From Woeseiaceae bacterium (GTDB lineage Bacteria; Pseudomonadota; Gammaproteobacteria; Steroidobacterales; Woeseiaceae): a stretch of DNA of 64,000 bases. The notes below the pieces were generated by a model. The model had not been told where the DNA came from, searched no databases, and saw nothing but the letters and a program-made list of their open reading frames with translations. Positions 25,476 through 34,442 of the stretch are shown piece after piece (position 1 is the first letter of the stretch; every line of letters begins with the position of its first letter). The translations under genes and the position numbers were made by a program. Where the stretch lies: NCBI GenBank assembly GCA_021773135.1, contig JAJFKP010000030.1:84583-148582 (forward strand), in the 5' to 3' direction.

Positions 25476-26796
25476 GGTCCGTTACGATGTCGCTTGAGTA
25501 CTTGCCGAGTTTCTCAACCAGTCGATTAGCCCGACCGGTGAGCAAACTGTGAAACAGCACCAGTGGGATAGCCACCGACAATCCGAGCTGCGTCGTTACC
25601 AACGCCTGCGAGATACCACCCGACATCATTTTCGGGTCGCCGGTTCCAAACAGCGTGATCTGCTGAAAGGTCTCGATCATGCCGGTCACAGTGCCAAGCA
25701 AACCGAGCAATGGGCTGACCGCTGCAAGTACCGCTACCGTAGCCAGGCCACGATTGAGACGAGAGCTCTCTTCGCCGAGCTGTTCATCAAGCCGCATGGA
25801 AATCGCGTCCACATTCCTGCTCGTAATCGCGGCGGCAATTTTCTGCATTCGTCCCAGCGGGTTCTTCTCATTGATTTCATCTGACGCAGCCTGCGCTTCG
25901 ATTCCGCGTCTTGCGAACAAAAGCCCAATGGCGCGCTGTATCACCATTAGAACGCCGATCGCACCCAGTATCAGGATCAGGTAACCGATATAGCCACCTT
26001 GCTGCAGGCGTTCCTTGAGATCGGGCGACTGCACCATAAGGCTTAGAATCGCGCCCTTCGACGGATCCAGTGCAAAAGCATGCATGCCGGCATCCGCCTC
26101 TTCCAGGTCCGCGGCCATGCGCTGAAATCGTGCGGCGGGTTGTCGGCTCAGTTCTACGAGCTTGCCGGATTCCGGCAAATACCTCAGGAAAGCGCCCTCA
26201 CTGATCGCATTAAAAACACCTGCGCGAGTTACCTGTTGCCGCGTCTCGTCGCCCTGCGGTTTGATAACGGTGGCGTCGAAACGAACCACTTTGCCCGATT
26301 CTGCAATTTCAGTAAGGATCATTGTCCACATCTGGCGAATATCTTCGATCGAGGGTTTGCTTTCGCCTTTGCCGAGATCCAGTAGAAAAGATGATCTGTC
26401 TTCGTGTTCCGCCGCCACGAGCGAGGTATCCAGAATGCCATTGGCGTTGACCGCGGTCTGACGAACGATAGCGAACAGGTCGTTCAGATCACCTGCCCGC
26501 TCTTCGAGATCGGCCGCATATTGGGTCAAGGTCTGCTCGTTGGATTCATAGCCGTCACGCAAGCGATCAGCGCGCTCGTTCTCCGCCTGGAGTCTCGCGC
26601 GGGCGTCCTGCAACAGCTGCTGTTGTGCGGCGCGTTCACTTAAGAAACGCTCGATTCTGTCCTGATCGTGACTGGCTTCCTTGAGCGCTTCCTGCCGCAC
26701 GGACTCAACCAGCGCGTCGAGGTCCTCGATGGACGCCTGAACGTTGGCCAGCGGAAGAAAGACCGCGCACACTATCATCGTCAGCAACTTGTTCAC
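25462..26796 (-). CDS. Large ExbB-like proton channel protein with periplasmic coiled-coil N-terminus
   Basis: 444 residues. After a signal peptide (MNKLLTMIVCAVFLPLANVQA) there is a long charged, coiled-coil-rich region (RIERFLSERAAQQQLLQDARARLQAENERADRLRD) up to about residue 120, then a mixed domain. The C-terminal third is the MotA/TolQ/ExbB channel (LIGYLILILGAIGVLMVIQ, VAVLAAVSPLLGLLGTVTGMIETFQQI, GGISQALVTTQLGLSVAIPLVLFHSLLTGRAN). The N-terminal part resembles DUF3450, which is also encoded by the preceding gene. This enlarged form is known from operons of marine gammaproteobacteria and alphaproteobacteria. It overlaps DUF3450 by 4 nt. Confidence 0.88.
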   Translation of the reverse strand: MNKLLTMIVCAVFLPLANVQASIEDLDALVESVRQEALKEASHDQDRIERFLSERAAQQQLLQDARARLQAENERADRLRDGYESNEQTLTQYAADLEERAGDLNDLFAIVRQTAVNANGILDTSLVAAEHEDRSSFLLDLGKGESKPSIEDIRQMWTMILTEIAESGKVVRFDATVIKPQGDETRQQVTRAGVFNAISEGAFLRYLPESGKLVELSRQPAARFQRMAADLEEADAGMHAFALDPSKGAILSLMVQSPDLKERLQQGGYIGYLILILGAIGVLMVIQRAIGLLFARRGIEAQAASDEINEKNPLGRMQKIAAAITSRNVDAISMRLDEQLGEESSRLNRGLATVAVLAAVSPLLGLLGTVTGMIETFQQITLFGTGDPKMMSGGISQALVTTQLGLSVAIPLVLFHSLLTGRANRLVEKLGKYSSDIVTDRELD

Positions 26797-27566
26797 GTTC
26801 GATTCTCCGGTGCCGGCACCGGCAGACGCGTCAGGTCAGGCGGCAACTGTTTCCGCGCAATGCGCATGGCGCGATCGAGCGACTGTCGGTATTCTGCATC
26901 GAGCTCAACCCATTGGTCCTGTGACTGGTCCCAATGGCCGATTGTGAGCCCATCGAGCGACATGTAGTAAAGACCAAGGCGACCATAGCGAAGAAACGCG
27001 ACCGTACGCGCGTCACCGTCAACCCGGATCTCGCCTTCATAAGATTCAATGGTGTGCCCGTAATCGAGCTCTATCTGGTATGCCTCGGTCACGCGCCGGT
27101 ATTTCTCAGACGTCAGGATATCGGGTCGCTGCATCAGCTTGCGCAATTCCTGAATGCGCAGGTTTCGCTCCTGCGGCAGGAACGGCATGTCGATCTCGAC
27201 AAACTCTTCCAGCACATCCAGCATGCGAATGATCATCGGCAGAATCTGGCGTTTGGTTGTCTCTATTTCCTGGAACTGGCGTTCGTAGTCGGCAAGTTCA
27301 ACATTCTGCGTTGCGACGAGGCGTTCGAGTTGCAGGTTGTATGCGTCGAGTTCGCTGACCTGGGACAGAGTCTGCCGATACTCGTTCAGCATTCCACGGG
27401 TTTCGTCATCGAGCCTGTCAATGCGGTCCTGAACTTCGGCGCTCGCCTGCTGGGATGCAGCCTGTGCGCTGATGGCCTCCTCGACCAGTTCCTGGGTATT
27501 CGAGGTAGATGCAAGTAACAGTGCAGTCACGCAGACGCCGAACAAAAGCGCAGATCGGATATTCAC
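26793..27566 (-). CDS. DUF3450 family periplasmic coiled-coil protein
   Basis: 257 residues from a GTG start (AGGGGAAC lies about 9 nt upstream). A signal peptide (MNIRSALLFGVCVTALLLASTSN) is followed by a long helical, heptad-rich part (VQDRIDRLDDETRGMLNEYRQTLSQV, LQLERLVATQNVELADYERQFQEIE) and a C-terminal beta-like part with GRLGLYYMSLDGLTIGHWDQSQDQW. DUF3450 genes are regularly found before ExbB/ExbD/TonB sets. It opens the operon and probably acts as a periplasmic partner of the large ExbB-like protein. The biochemical role is unknown. Confidence 0.88.
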   Translation of the reverse strand: MNIRSALLFGVCVTALLLASTSNTQELVEEAISAQAASQQASAEVQDRIDRLDDETRGMLNEYRQTLSQVSELDAYNLQLERLVATQNVELADYERQFQEIETTKRQILPMIIRMLDVLEEFVEIDMPFLPQERNLRIQELRKLMQRPDILTSEKYRRVTEAYQIELDYGHTIESYEGEIRVDGDARTVAFLRYGRLGLYYMSLDGLTIGHWDQSQDQWVELDAEYRQSLDRAMRIARKQLPPDLTRLPVPAPENRT

Positions 27567-27688
27567 GGTATCAGTTCCCCTGTTGCCCGATTGAAAATCG
27601 CAACCGGGTGTGCCTTGTTTTGTTTATTTTAAGCGAGCCGCGCTGTCATATTTGTCGTGGTTTGTACGTAATCGTCTTGACGTTCGCG

Positions 27689-29158
27689 CTACCACTCTGT
27701 CACCGGTTTACCTGTAGCGACACAGGCCATGTACTCCTCGACCAGTCTGCGCAATGCGGCTGGTCGCGGCACGCCACCAAAGCCCGCAAGCGTTCGCCGC
27801 TGCCACGCTGCCGGCGTGGTCCTGGCATCCAGCCGATCGCGAATGACACCCAGCAATTTCGTCCGCTCTCCGGCATCGACACCGATGTTCGCAAGCCCCT
27901 CGTCCGCCAAAGGCAGCAACTGCCGACACAGGTCGACTGCAGGAACTTCTTTTGGTGACATTGCGTTAAGCGACGGCCACAACAACTGTGCATCCAGGCT
28001 GGACTGCGCCGCACGATAGAAATTGAAATCCGCGTAACGAAACGGGAATGCCGGCAACAGTTCATCGATGATCTTGCTCATGCCGATCACAAGGCCCACG
28101 AGAAACGCAGCGTTCGCCATCATGTCGATCGGCGCTGGTCCGGACGGCAACGCTCGCAGTTCGATACGCAGGTGGCCGCCGTCAGTGGAATCGTAAACCG
28201 GTCTGTTCCAGTTCCAGATCGTACCCTGGTGCAGGCGCAGCTCGGCTAACTCAGGAATACCGCCGTCGAGAGCAACCGTCAAATCATCATTATCAGCGAA
28301 GATTGGCAGGATAACCGGGTAGAGGTGACAGGATTCTGCCAGCAGCTCAAACGCACCATGACGTATCCAGCCATGGCCGAAAGGCACGCGTGCCATTCGG
28401 CGCCAAGCATGCGTGTGCCGGCGCGTGTCAGTCGACTGCTTGAACAACGCGATGCGGGTTTCATCCCAGAGGCTGTGCCCCATTAAAAACGGTGAGTTGG
28501 CCGCGACGGCGAGTGCCAGCGGCGTTACGAGCTGGGCCGCGTTGTAACAGCTCGCGAACGCATCCGGATTGACGCGCAGATGAACCTGCAACGAGGTATT
28601 GGCGCCTTCAACCGTGACGCTATCGAATTCGGCCGCCAGTGGTTCGTCTCCATCTATCCTGATCGCTATCTTCTCGCGACGCAGCCTACCGATGCCTGCT
28701 GCAAGCGCGTGATAGCGTGGCAGGTCAGTCATCCAGGTGGATTGAAGTTGTTCCATTTTCAATGTCGGCAGGATACCGATCGGCACGATCCGCCCGTTGT
28801 GTTGTGCGGCAGTATCCGATAGCGCTGCCAGCGCCTCGGTCAGTTCTGCCTGCATTCTGGCAAACGGCTTACCGGCCGCAGGCACGGGCGACAGATTGTA
28901 TTCGAGGTTGAAGCGGTCGAGTTCCAGCTGCAGATTCGGGTCAAGCGATTCAGCCAGCAACTCCCTGTTCAGAGGCAGTGCCTCCGCATTGGCGTCAACA
29001 ATCGACATCTCGAGTTCGGCCCCGAGGCTGGGTTTTCCACGGCCGAAGTCCGGCCGCTGCAGAAGCATTTTCAGAGCCGCGAGATTCTCCCGCAATCGAA
29101 CGCCGGCTTGCTGGTAGTCCTCTTCCGAGAATGACGTACGATCGATCGACAGACCCAT
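27689..29158 (-). CDS. Glutamate-cysteine ligase family 2 (GCS2-type) protein
   Basis: About 489 residues from ATG 29158. The conserved N-terminal KPSLGAELEMSIVDANAEALP, the middle NTSLQVHLRVNPDAFASCYNAAQ and LVTPLALAVAANSPFLMG, and the HLRIELRALPSGP segment (metal-binding Glu and Arg) match the GCS2 fold. Enzymes of this fold form gamma-glutamyl amides, typically gamma-glutamylcysteine, the first step of glutathione synthesis. An in-frame extension to 29257 exists but has no family features, so the shorter start is used; no strong ribosome site is seen for either. The protein may instead ligate another amine. The gene is divergent from the symporter gene, separated by about 110 nt. Confidence 0.82.
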   Translation of the reverse strand: MGLSIDRTSFSEEDYQQAGVRLRENLAALKMLLQRPDFGRGKPSLGAELEMSIVDANAEALPLNRELLAESLDPNLQLELDRFNLEYNLSPVPAAGKPFARMQAELTEALAALSDTAAQHNGRIVPIGILPTLKMEQLQSTWMTDLPRYHALAAGIGRLRREKIAIRIDGDEPLAAEFDSVTVEGANTSLQVHLRVNPDAFASCYNAAQLVTPLALAVAANSPFLMGHSLWDETRIALFKQSTDTRRHTHAWRRMARVPFGHGWIRHGAFELLAESCHLYPVILPIFADNDDLTVALDGGIPELAELRLHQGTIWNWNRPVYDSTDGGHLRIELRALPSGPAPIDMMANAAFLVGLVIGMSKIIDELLPAFPFRYADFNFYRAAQSSLDAQLLWPSLNAMSPKEVPAVDLCRQLLPLADEGLANIGVDAGERTKLLGVIRDRLDARTTPAAWQRRTLAGFGGVPRPAALRRLVEEYMACVATGKPVTEW

Positions 29159-29266
29159 AGCGGAAACTCTTGCGGTTCTGGCACAGACTGTAAGTCCGTA
29201 CATGTCACAGCGGAATACCGACATATACTGACTGCGCCTGGGCGCTCCCCGGGGCATACATGATCA

Positions 29267-30487
29267 ATGAACAGTCGGCATAGCGTTTCGTTACTGATTT
29301 GCATCATTGTCGGCGTAATTGCCGGCTTGTTCGTCGGCTGGTACTGGGGTGAAGCCGCCACCAACGTTGCGTGGCTCGGTGCCTTGTTTCTGAACACGCT
29401 GTCCATGCTGGTCATTCCCCTGCTGGTCAGCGCCGTTATCAGCGGCGTTACGTCGATCGGAAATGTACGCCAGCTCGGCAGACTTAGCGGCGTAACCGTC
29501 AGCTATTACATGATCACCGTCGCCATCGCCGTACTTATCGGGTTGGTCATGGTGAACCTGATCCAGCCCGGCGTCGGTGTTTCGACTGAAGGTCTGCAAC
29601 AACCCGACGAAATAGTCCGCATGGCGGAAGAAAAAGGGATTGGCGATATATTGCTTTCGCTCGTCGCACCAAATCTGATCGCGGCCGCTGCGGAAACCAA
29701 CCTGCTGCCGCTCATCCTCTGGTCGGTCGCGTTCGGCATTGCATTGGCAAGCCTCGGAGCGGCCGGCCGGCCGGCCGCAAAGTTCTTCGAAAGCCTCAAC
29801 GAAGGCATGATGCTAATGGTGTCCTGGGTCATGTACTTTGCACCGCTCGGCATCTTCGGCCTGATTGCAGGCATGTTTGGCGCCGCCGGAAGCACCGCGG
29901 CCTTCGTGGCCAGAATCAGCGCCGTCGGACTGCATGTCCTGACCGTGTTGTCGGGCCTGGCGATTCACTTCACCATCCTGACGCTGATCTTGCTGTTTAT
30001 TGCCCGTCAGCCGATCGCCTACCTCGTTAACATGCTGCGTGCGATTGTGACCTCGTTTGCCACGGCGAGTTCTACTGCCACCCTGCCGATTACCATTCAG
30101 TGCGCGAAAGAATCGGGGATCGACGAACGGGCACGACGCTTTGTATTGCCGCTTGGCAGCACGGTCAATATGGATGGCACCGCATTGTATGAAGCAGCAG
30201 CCGCAATGTTTATCGCCCAGGCCTACGGCCTGCACCTCGGGATCGGCCAGCAATCCATTATCTTCGTCACTGCAACACTGGCTGCAATCGGGGCGGCTGG
30301 CATTCCGGAAGCCGGATTGGTCACCATGATCATCGTCTTGCAGGCGGTTGGTTTGCCTATTGAAGGTATCGGGCTGCTGCTGGCGGTGGACTGGTTTCTC
30401 GATCGATTTCGAACGGCGACCAATGTCTGGGGCGATGCCGTAGGCGCCGCAGTCGTGCATCGCTATATTCAGAACCGCTTCGACTAG
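29267..30487 (+). CDS. Dicarboxylate/amino acid:cation symporter (DAACS family)
   Basis: 406 residues, about eight membrane segments plus two re-entrant hairpins. Family markers include PLLVSAVISGVTSIG, the conserved serine-rich FATASSTATLPITI of re-entrant loop 1, the NMDGTALYEAAAAMFIAQA metal-binding motif, AIGAAGIPEAGLVTMIIVLQAVGLP of loop 2 and DWFLDRFRTATNVWGDA near the end. This family imports glutamate, aspartate or C4-dicarboxylates with Na+ or H+. The gene stands alone on the plus strand. Because NQR in this window pumps sodium, a sodium-driven uptake is plausible, though this is inference. Confidence 0.92.
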   Translation: MNSRHSVSLLICIIVGVIAGLFVGWYWGEAATNVAWLGALFLNTLSMLVIPLLVSAVISGVTSIGNVRQLGRLSGVTVSYYMITVAIAVLIGLVMVNLIQPGVGVSTEGLQQPDEIVRMAEEKGIGDILLSLVAPNLIAAAAETNLLPLILWSVAFGIALASLGAAGRPAAKFFESLNEGMMLMVSWVMYFAPLGIFGLIAGMFGAAGSTAAFVARISAVGLHVLTVLSGLAIHFTILTLILLFIARQPIAYLVNMLRAIVTSFATASSTATLPITIQCAKESGIDERARRFVLPLGSTVNMDGTALYEAAAAMFIAQAYGLHLGIGQQSIIFVTATLAAIGAAGIPEAGLVTMIIVLQAVGLPIEGIGLLLAVDWFLDRFRTATNVWGDAVGAAVVHRYIQNRFD

Positions 30488-30515
30488 ATGCAGGGAATCA
30501 TCATTAGTCACATAT

Positions 30516-30527
30516 GAAACCGGTTTC
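30516..30527. promoter_or_regulatory. Perfect 12-bp palindrome, possible operator
   Basis: GAAACCGGTTTC reads the same on both strands and lies in the intergenic region upstream of the SnoaL-AraC gene, about 28 nt before a candidate -35 box. Its place upstream of the core promoter would suit an activator site, possibly of the regulator itself. A 12-bp palindrome by chance is uncommon but not rare over 64 kb. Confidence 0.35.
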
Positions 30528-30554
30528 CCAGATTGCGGAATCCTGAAAATTAAT

Positions 30555-30582
30555 TTGCCAAACGCAAAATAAAACCTACACT
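30555..30582 (+). promoter_or_regulatory. Candidate sigma70 promoter of the SnoaL-AraC regulator gene
   Basis: TTGCCA and TACACT are separated by 16 nt, matching the -35 box at five of six and the -10 box at four of six positions. The expected transcription start near 30589 gives a leader of about 55 nt before the chosen start codon at 30645. The region upstream is AT-rich compared with its surroundings. Confidence 0.4.
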
Positions 30583-30644
30583 CCCCCGCAAACAGAAAAA
30601 AACGTAATGACAACATTATGTTATCTCAAGTGGGGATCTTGGAT

Positions 30645-31469
30645 ATGCAGAGTGAGGAGGTGATTACGGCGTTCAATCGCGCCTGGAATGAACGGGATGT
30701 CGACGGAATACTGCGACTGCTGACGCAGGATTGCCTTCGTTATGATGCCTATTTCGGCGACCTCGTGCCTGGCTGGAACCTGGCCGAGTATCTCAAAAAC
30801 GATATTGATAGCGCCATCATGGATTACACCGTGACGGAGATTACTCACTGTACGCCGGAAGTTGCGTGCTACAAATATGCTGCCCGCATTCTCGACAGCA
30901 GCGGCGCCGTGATTGGCACGTATGATGGTGTCGAAAAGCTATGCCTGCGTGCGAACAAGATCTATCGAATGACGGACTGGTATATCGCTCCTGGCAGACT
31001 GCTTGAAATCTATTATGGTCACGGCATCAGATCGTTTGATCCGGCTGGCACTCGCGAAACCTCAGAATTCGCTATTCGCGAAATTCTTCAATGCCGATCT
31101 AAACTGATTCGCGCGTTGCGACTTGAATGTGGCTACAGCGATCCGGAGGTGTCTTTGTCTGAAATAGCGCGACGGATCGAGCACTCTGAAGAATTGATTC
31201 TGCTAGTGCTCGATTTAGATTTTCACTGCAACTTCGACGAATTCGTAGAGAAATGCAGGATAGACTGTGCCCGCGAAATGATCAGTCAACAGGTACTCGC
31301 GGGGCATATCTCTACAGATTTAGACGTAGACAAGCGGATTGCTCTGAGGGTCGGATTCCCGTCACATGGGTCGTTTGTCGAGGCGTTCAATAAGCGCTTT
31401 GCCCAGACACCGCGCCAGTGTCGTCGTGAGATGCGCAGACAGCGAGCCATCAATCCCGAAGCTGCCTGA
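30645..31469 (+). CDS. SnoaL-like domain fused to AraC-type HTH regulator
   Basis: About 274 residues. Residues about 5-120 form a SnoaL/NTF2-like cone (VITAFNRAWNERDVDGILRLL, CLRYDAYFGDLVPGWNLAEYL, ANKIYRMTDWYIAPGRLLEIYY), a ligand-binding or sensor fold. The C-terminal part, about 170-268, is an AraC-type double helix-turn-helix (VSLSEIARRIEHSEELILLVLDLDFHCNFDEFVEKCRIDCAREM, then IALRVGFPSHGSFVEAFNKRFAQTPRQCRREM). In this family the second helix motif ends with that F-x-K-x-x-G/Q-x-S/T-P-x-x-x-R pattern. The start at 30645 follows GGGGATCTTGG; ATG 30618 would add 9 residues. The target is unknown; the palindrome at 30516 hints at self-regulation. Its stop overlaps the convergent kinase gene by 20 nt. 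Confidence 0.8.
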   Translation: MQSEEVITAFNRAWNERDVDGILRLLTQDCLRYDAYFGDLVPGWNLAEYLKNDIDSAIMDYTVTEITHCTPEVACYKYAARILDSSGAVIGTYDGVEKLCLRANKIYRMTDWYIAPGRLLEIYYGHGIRSFDPAGTRETSEFAIREILQCRSKLIRALRLECGYSDPEVSLSEIARRIEHSEELILLVLDLDFHCNFDEFVEKCRIDCAREMISQQVLAGHISTDLDVDKRIALRVGFPSHGSFVEAFNKRFAQTPRQCRREMRRQRAINPEAA

Positions 31470-33027
31470 CGCGATCCAGAACGGGTTCGATCTCGGCAGC
31501 ATCTGAATTGACGAAGGAAACGGTTTTTGCCAGTTCCGCAGCGCAAAGTGGTTCTGCCGTTTCAATCTGAAAATCCAGCACGTCGTGGTCAGCCTCGGAC
31601 GCATCGACTGCGGACGCACTTCGCCGATTCATGCGCTGCCTCATTGTCGCGGGACTCGCCGTTACATCGATAATCAGGCATTGCAATCCACATTTTGCTG
31701 CAAGCGCCATTGCCGCCGCGCGATCAGACTCATGCAAGAACGTTGCATCGAGTATTACGCTGTGACCGGCGTCCAGAACAGGCTGTGCCAGTGCAAGCAG
31801 TTTCGCGTAGACATCATGATTCAGCGAATTGGAATAAATGCCTTGCCCCAAGTCTGAGTCACTTGAAGCAGATTCGTGCAAACGAACCATGCGCTTGCGC
31901 TCGATGTCAGAACGCAGCCTGATCGCGGGCAACGCCGCCATCAGCTGTTCCGAAACCCACGTCTTTCCTGATCCGGATAAACCGTGCATCAGCAGCAGGA
32001 CCGGAACACGCCTGTCCGCCTGGCGCACGGCCATTTCGCAGTAAGCGCTTGCTTCGGCGATATCCTGTTCGCTGGAGTTAGCGTCTTCTCGCTCCTGACT
32101 CATGATGACTGCGACTTTTGCCCGAACCAGGCAGCGATAAACAAAGAACAGACTAAAAACTGCCAATCCGCCGTAGTCACCCGTCACTTCGAGATAGCGG
32201 TTCAGAAAGCGAACGGCGAGGTCACGCCTGCCCTTTTCGAACAGATCCATAACCAGGAACGCGAGGTCACACATCACATCAATGTGGCGAAGATCCGTAT
32301 TGAATTCGATGCAATCGAAGGTTGAAATGCCGCCTGGCAGCCTCACAAGATTGCCAAGATGCAGATCGCCGTGGCAGTCGCGGACGAAACCGTTGTCAAA
32401 CCGTTGCTGAAGGGTGGACCCGACGCGACGCAGTTCCTGAGCCGTCCAGCATTTCAGTGTCGCAAACGCAGCAACTTCGATATGGCCGTCCAGCGCGGTG
32501 AAATTGTCCCATATGAATTCGGTCGTCAGGCGCAGCACACGGCTACCCTGTAAAGGATCGACGCGCGATGCTTCCAGATGTCGTTTCGCAATCAGATGCG
32601 CAAGTTCCCGCATATCCTCGGCGGTCAGCTTGCCCTGTGCAAGCTGCCGGTCGAGTTGCATATCGTCATCAAAACGTCGCATTCGCACAGCGTATTCAAT
32701 CGGGTCACCGCTGCCGCCGAACCGGGGCTGATTGCCTTGCAACGTTACCGGTACGACATCGAGATAGATTTGCGGCGCCCACGGCTGGTTGAGGCGAATT
32801 TCCTCGTGACAGTAAAACCTGCGCCGCTCGAGCTCGCCGAAATCGAGGAAATCCAGAACAATCGGTTTCTTGACCTTGTACACGAAGTCACCGGCGATGA
32901 TGAGCCAGGAAATATGCGTTTCCTTAAGCTCTACATGGTCGACCGGATGGTCAAATGCGGACGGGCACATTAAACCTTCGATGAGCTGCGTATCGAGGGT
33001 GATATGTGCAGTACCGGATCTGTGCAA
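31450..33027 (-). CDS. Bifunctional APH-like phosphotransferase / P-loop AAA kinase protein
   Basis: 525 residues with two recognisable parts. The N-terminal half (about 20-320) resembles the aminoglycoside phosphotransferase/protein-kinase-like fold, with VRDCHGDLHLGNLVRLPGG (catalytic HGD-x-x-x-x-N) and FDCIEFNTDLR (metal Asp). The C-terminal half has a P-loop, LMHGLSGSGKTWVSEQL (about 344-360), followed by an SVILDATFLH segment typical of small P-loop kinases. Proteins of this architecture are common, but their substrate is not established. It is the last gene of the long minus-strand run that begins at hypC, 9 nt after the antiporter. The 20-nt overlap with the SnoaL-AraC gene is at the two 3 prime ends. 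Confidence 0.85.
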   Translation of the reverse strand: MHRSGTAHITLDTQLIEGLMCPSAFDHPVDHVELKETHISWLIIAGDFVYKVKKPIVLDFLDFGELERRRFYCHEEIRLNQPWAPQIYLDVVPVTLQGNQPRFGGSGDPIEYAVRMRRFDDDMQLDRQLAQGKLTAEDMRELAHLIAKRHLEASRVDPLQGSRVLRLTTEFIWDNFTALDGHIEVAAFATLKCWTAQELRRVGSTLQQRFDNGFVRDCHGDLHLGNLVRLPGGISTFDCIEFNTDLRHIDVMCDLAFLVMDLFEKGRRDLAVRFLNRYLEVTGDYGGLAVFSLFFVYRCLVRAKVAVIMSQEREDANSSEQDIAEASAYCEMAVRQADRRVPVLLLMHGLSGSGKTWVSEQLMAALPAIRLRSDIERKRMVRLHESASSDSDLGQGIYSNSLNHDVYAKLLALAQPVLDAGHSVILDATFLHESDRAAAMALAAKCGLQCLIIDVTASPATMRQRMNRRSASAVDASEADHDVLDFQIETAEPLCAAELAKTVSFVNSDAAEIEPVLDRVRQLRD

Positions 33028-33036
33028 TACGGGCCC

Positions 33037-34425
33037 TCAGATCTCGACCTGGCGCCTTTGGTCCCGGCCGATCAGGGTCTTCAGAATGGGCGGCGCCGCT
33101 AGCGTAGTGAGCATGACCATAAGGACAATTGCGGAGAACAGGGCATCGTCTATCACCCCGAGCGTACGACCGATCGCGGCAAAAACCAGGCCGACCTCGC
33201 CCCGCGGTAGCATGCCAATACCAATGACCAGCCTGTTGGTCGAGGGTCGCGCGCCAAGGCCGCAGACAAGCTTGCCAATGACAGCCGCAACGAGGAGGCC
33301 CGCGGCGACCACGATGACCGGCCACGACAGGAACGCCTCTATCTTCACCTGTATGCCCATAAGGATGAAGAAAATCGGCCGTAGAATAACCTCCAGCGGC
33401 ATGATGAGTTCACGTATACCGACGAAGCCTCGTTGCGGGGATTCATGCTGGCTGAAGTAGCTGTCGGATAGCACAAGGCCCGCGGCGAATGCGCCGATGA
33501 TTGTCGCCAGCCCTGCCAGGTTGGCTACCCAGGCCAGGACCATGACAAAAAGATAGGAAGTAAACATCTTCGCCTCGATGATGTCGAGCCTGCCCATCAG
33601 GTTCGCGGCAAAGCGCACAATCCACGGGCCAAGTTTGACAACACCGACCAGGAACATTGACGACATCAGGATCACGAAAGCGACTTCGCCCAGGTCAACA
33701 CTGCCGCTAACGACAATGCCCGACACAACCGCGAGGATGATCAGACCCAGTATGTCGTCACACACGGCGGCACCAAGAATAATGTGTCCTTCTGTAGAGT
33801 TGTTATAGCCGGTCTCGCGCAACACGTTGGAGGTGATGCCAATACTGGTTGCGCCGAGCGTCGCTGCAATAAACATGACGGAATTGAGCGACATGTCGGG
33901 CTGCAGAAAGGCCAGTGCGGCAAAACCGAGGGCGAACGGCACCAGCACTCCGAGGATTGCGACGCGCACAGAATCTGCGCCGACTGCCCACATTTCCTCG
34001 AGGTCTGCCTCCAGGCCGACCATGAATAGCAGGAAGATAACGCCATAACGGGAAAACACATCAACCGTTTGCGCCACCTGCATTACCTGGCCGCCCTGTG
34101 GCCCCGTGATGATGCGCGTGATTTCCTGGCCGGTCTGATCGCCGAACAGTGCGATGGCCACCTGGTCGACGGGGGCCCCCGCCAGCGTCTGACTAACGAT
34201 GTCGAACACGCGAGGTCCTTCGCGCAGCACAATGATGAGGTCAACCCCCATCATCCACGCGACATTGCCAAGCATGATGCCCATCAAGAGTTCGCCCAGC
34301 ACCGTTGGCTGACTGAATCGCCGCGCTGCGAACCTGCCGAAAATGGCAAATAACAGGATGCTGGTGACGCCGAGGATTACCGGCGCGATGGGATCGCCGT
34401 GCATCACGCTCGCGGGACTTGTCAT
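33037..34425 (-). CDS. CPA2-type monovalent cation:proton antiporter
   Basis: About 462 residues with about twelve membrane segments. Family segments include GRFAARRFSQPTVLGELLMGIMLGN near the N-terminus, VIFLLFMVGLEADLEEM with the conserved acidic pair, LGATSIGITSNVLRETGYNNSTEGHIILGAAVCDDILGLIIL with its ion-binding Asp residues, and MLPRGEVGLVFAAIG near the C-terminus. There is no C-terminal TrkA-N domain, so it is a short CPA2 protein exchanging Na+ or K+ for H+. The start at ATG 34425 is chosen over a TTG at 34449 that would overlap hypE. It lies immediately behind hypE, in the same transcription direction as the hydrogenase maturation genes. Confidence 0.88.
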   Translation of the reverse strand: MTSPASVMHGDPIAPVILGVTSILLFAIFGRFAARRFSQPTVLGELLMGIMLGNVAWMMGVDLIIVLREGPRVFDIVSQTLAGAPVDQVAIALFGDQTGQEITRIITGPQGGQVMQVAQTVDVFSRYGVIFLLFMVGLEADLEEMWAVGADSVRVAILGVLVPFALGFAALAFLQPDMSLNSVMFIAATLGATSIGITSNVLRETGYNNSTEGHIILGAAVCDDILGLIILAVVSGIVVSGSVDLGEVAFVILMSSMFLVGVVKLGPWIVRFAANLMGRLDIIEAKMFTSYLFVMVLAWVANLAGLATIIGAFAAGLVLSDSYFSQHESPQRGFVGIRELIMPLEVILRPIFFILMGIQVKIEAFLSWPVIVVAAGLLVAAVIGKLVCGLGARPSTNRLVIGIGMLPRGEVGLVFAAIGRTLGVIDDALFSAIVLMVMLTTLAAPPILKTLIGRDQRRQVEI

Positions 34426-34442
34426 CGAATCGTTCACAATGT

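Noticed and set aside
29813..30616. Minus-strand open frame of about 267 codons opposite the symporter gene
   Set aside because: The plus strand carries the full DAACS motifs; the opposite frame is rich in Gln, Arg and His, typical of antisense frames in GC-rich membrane-protein genes.
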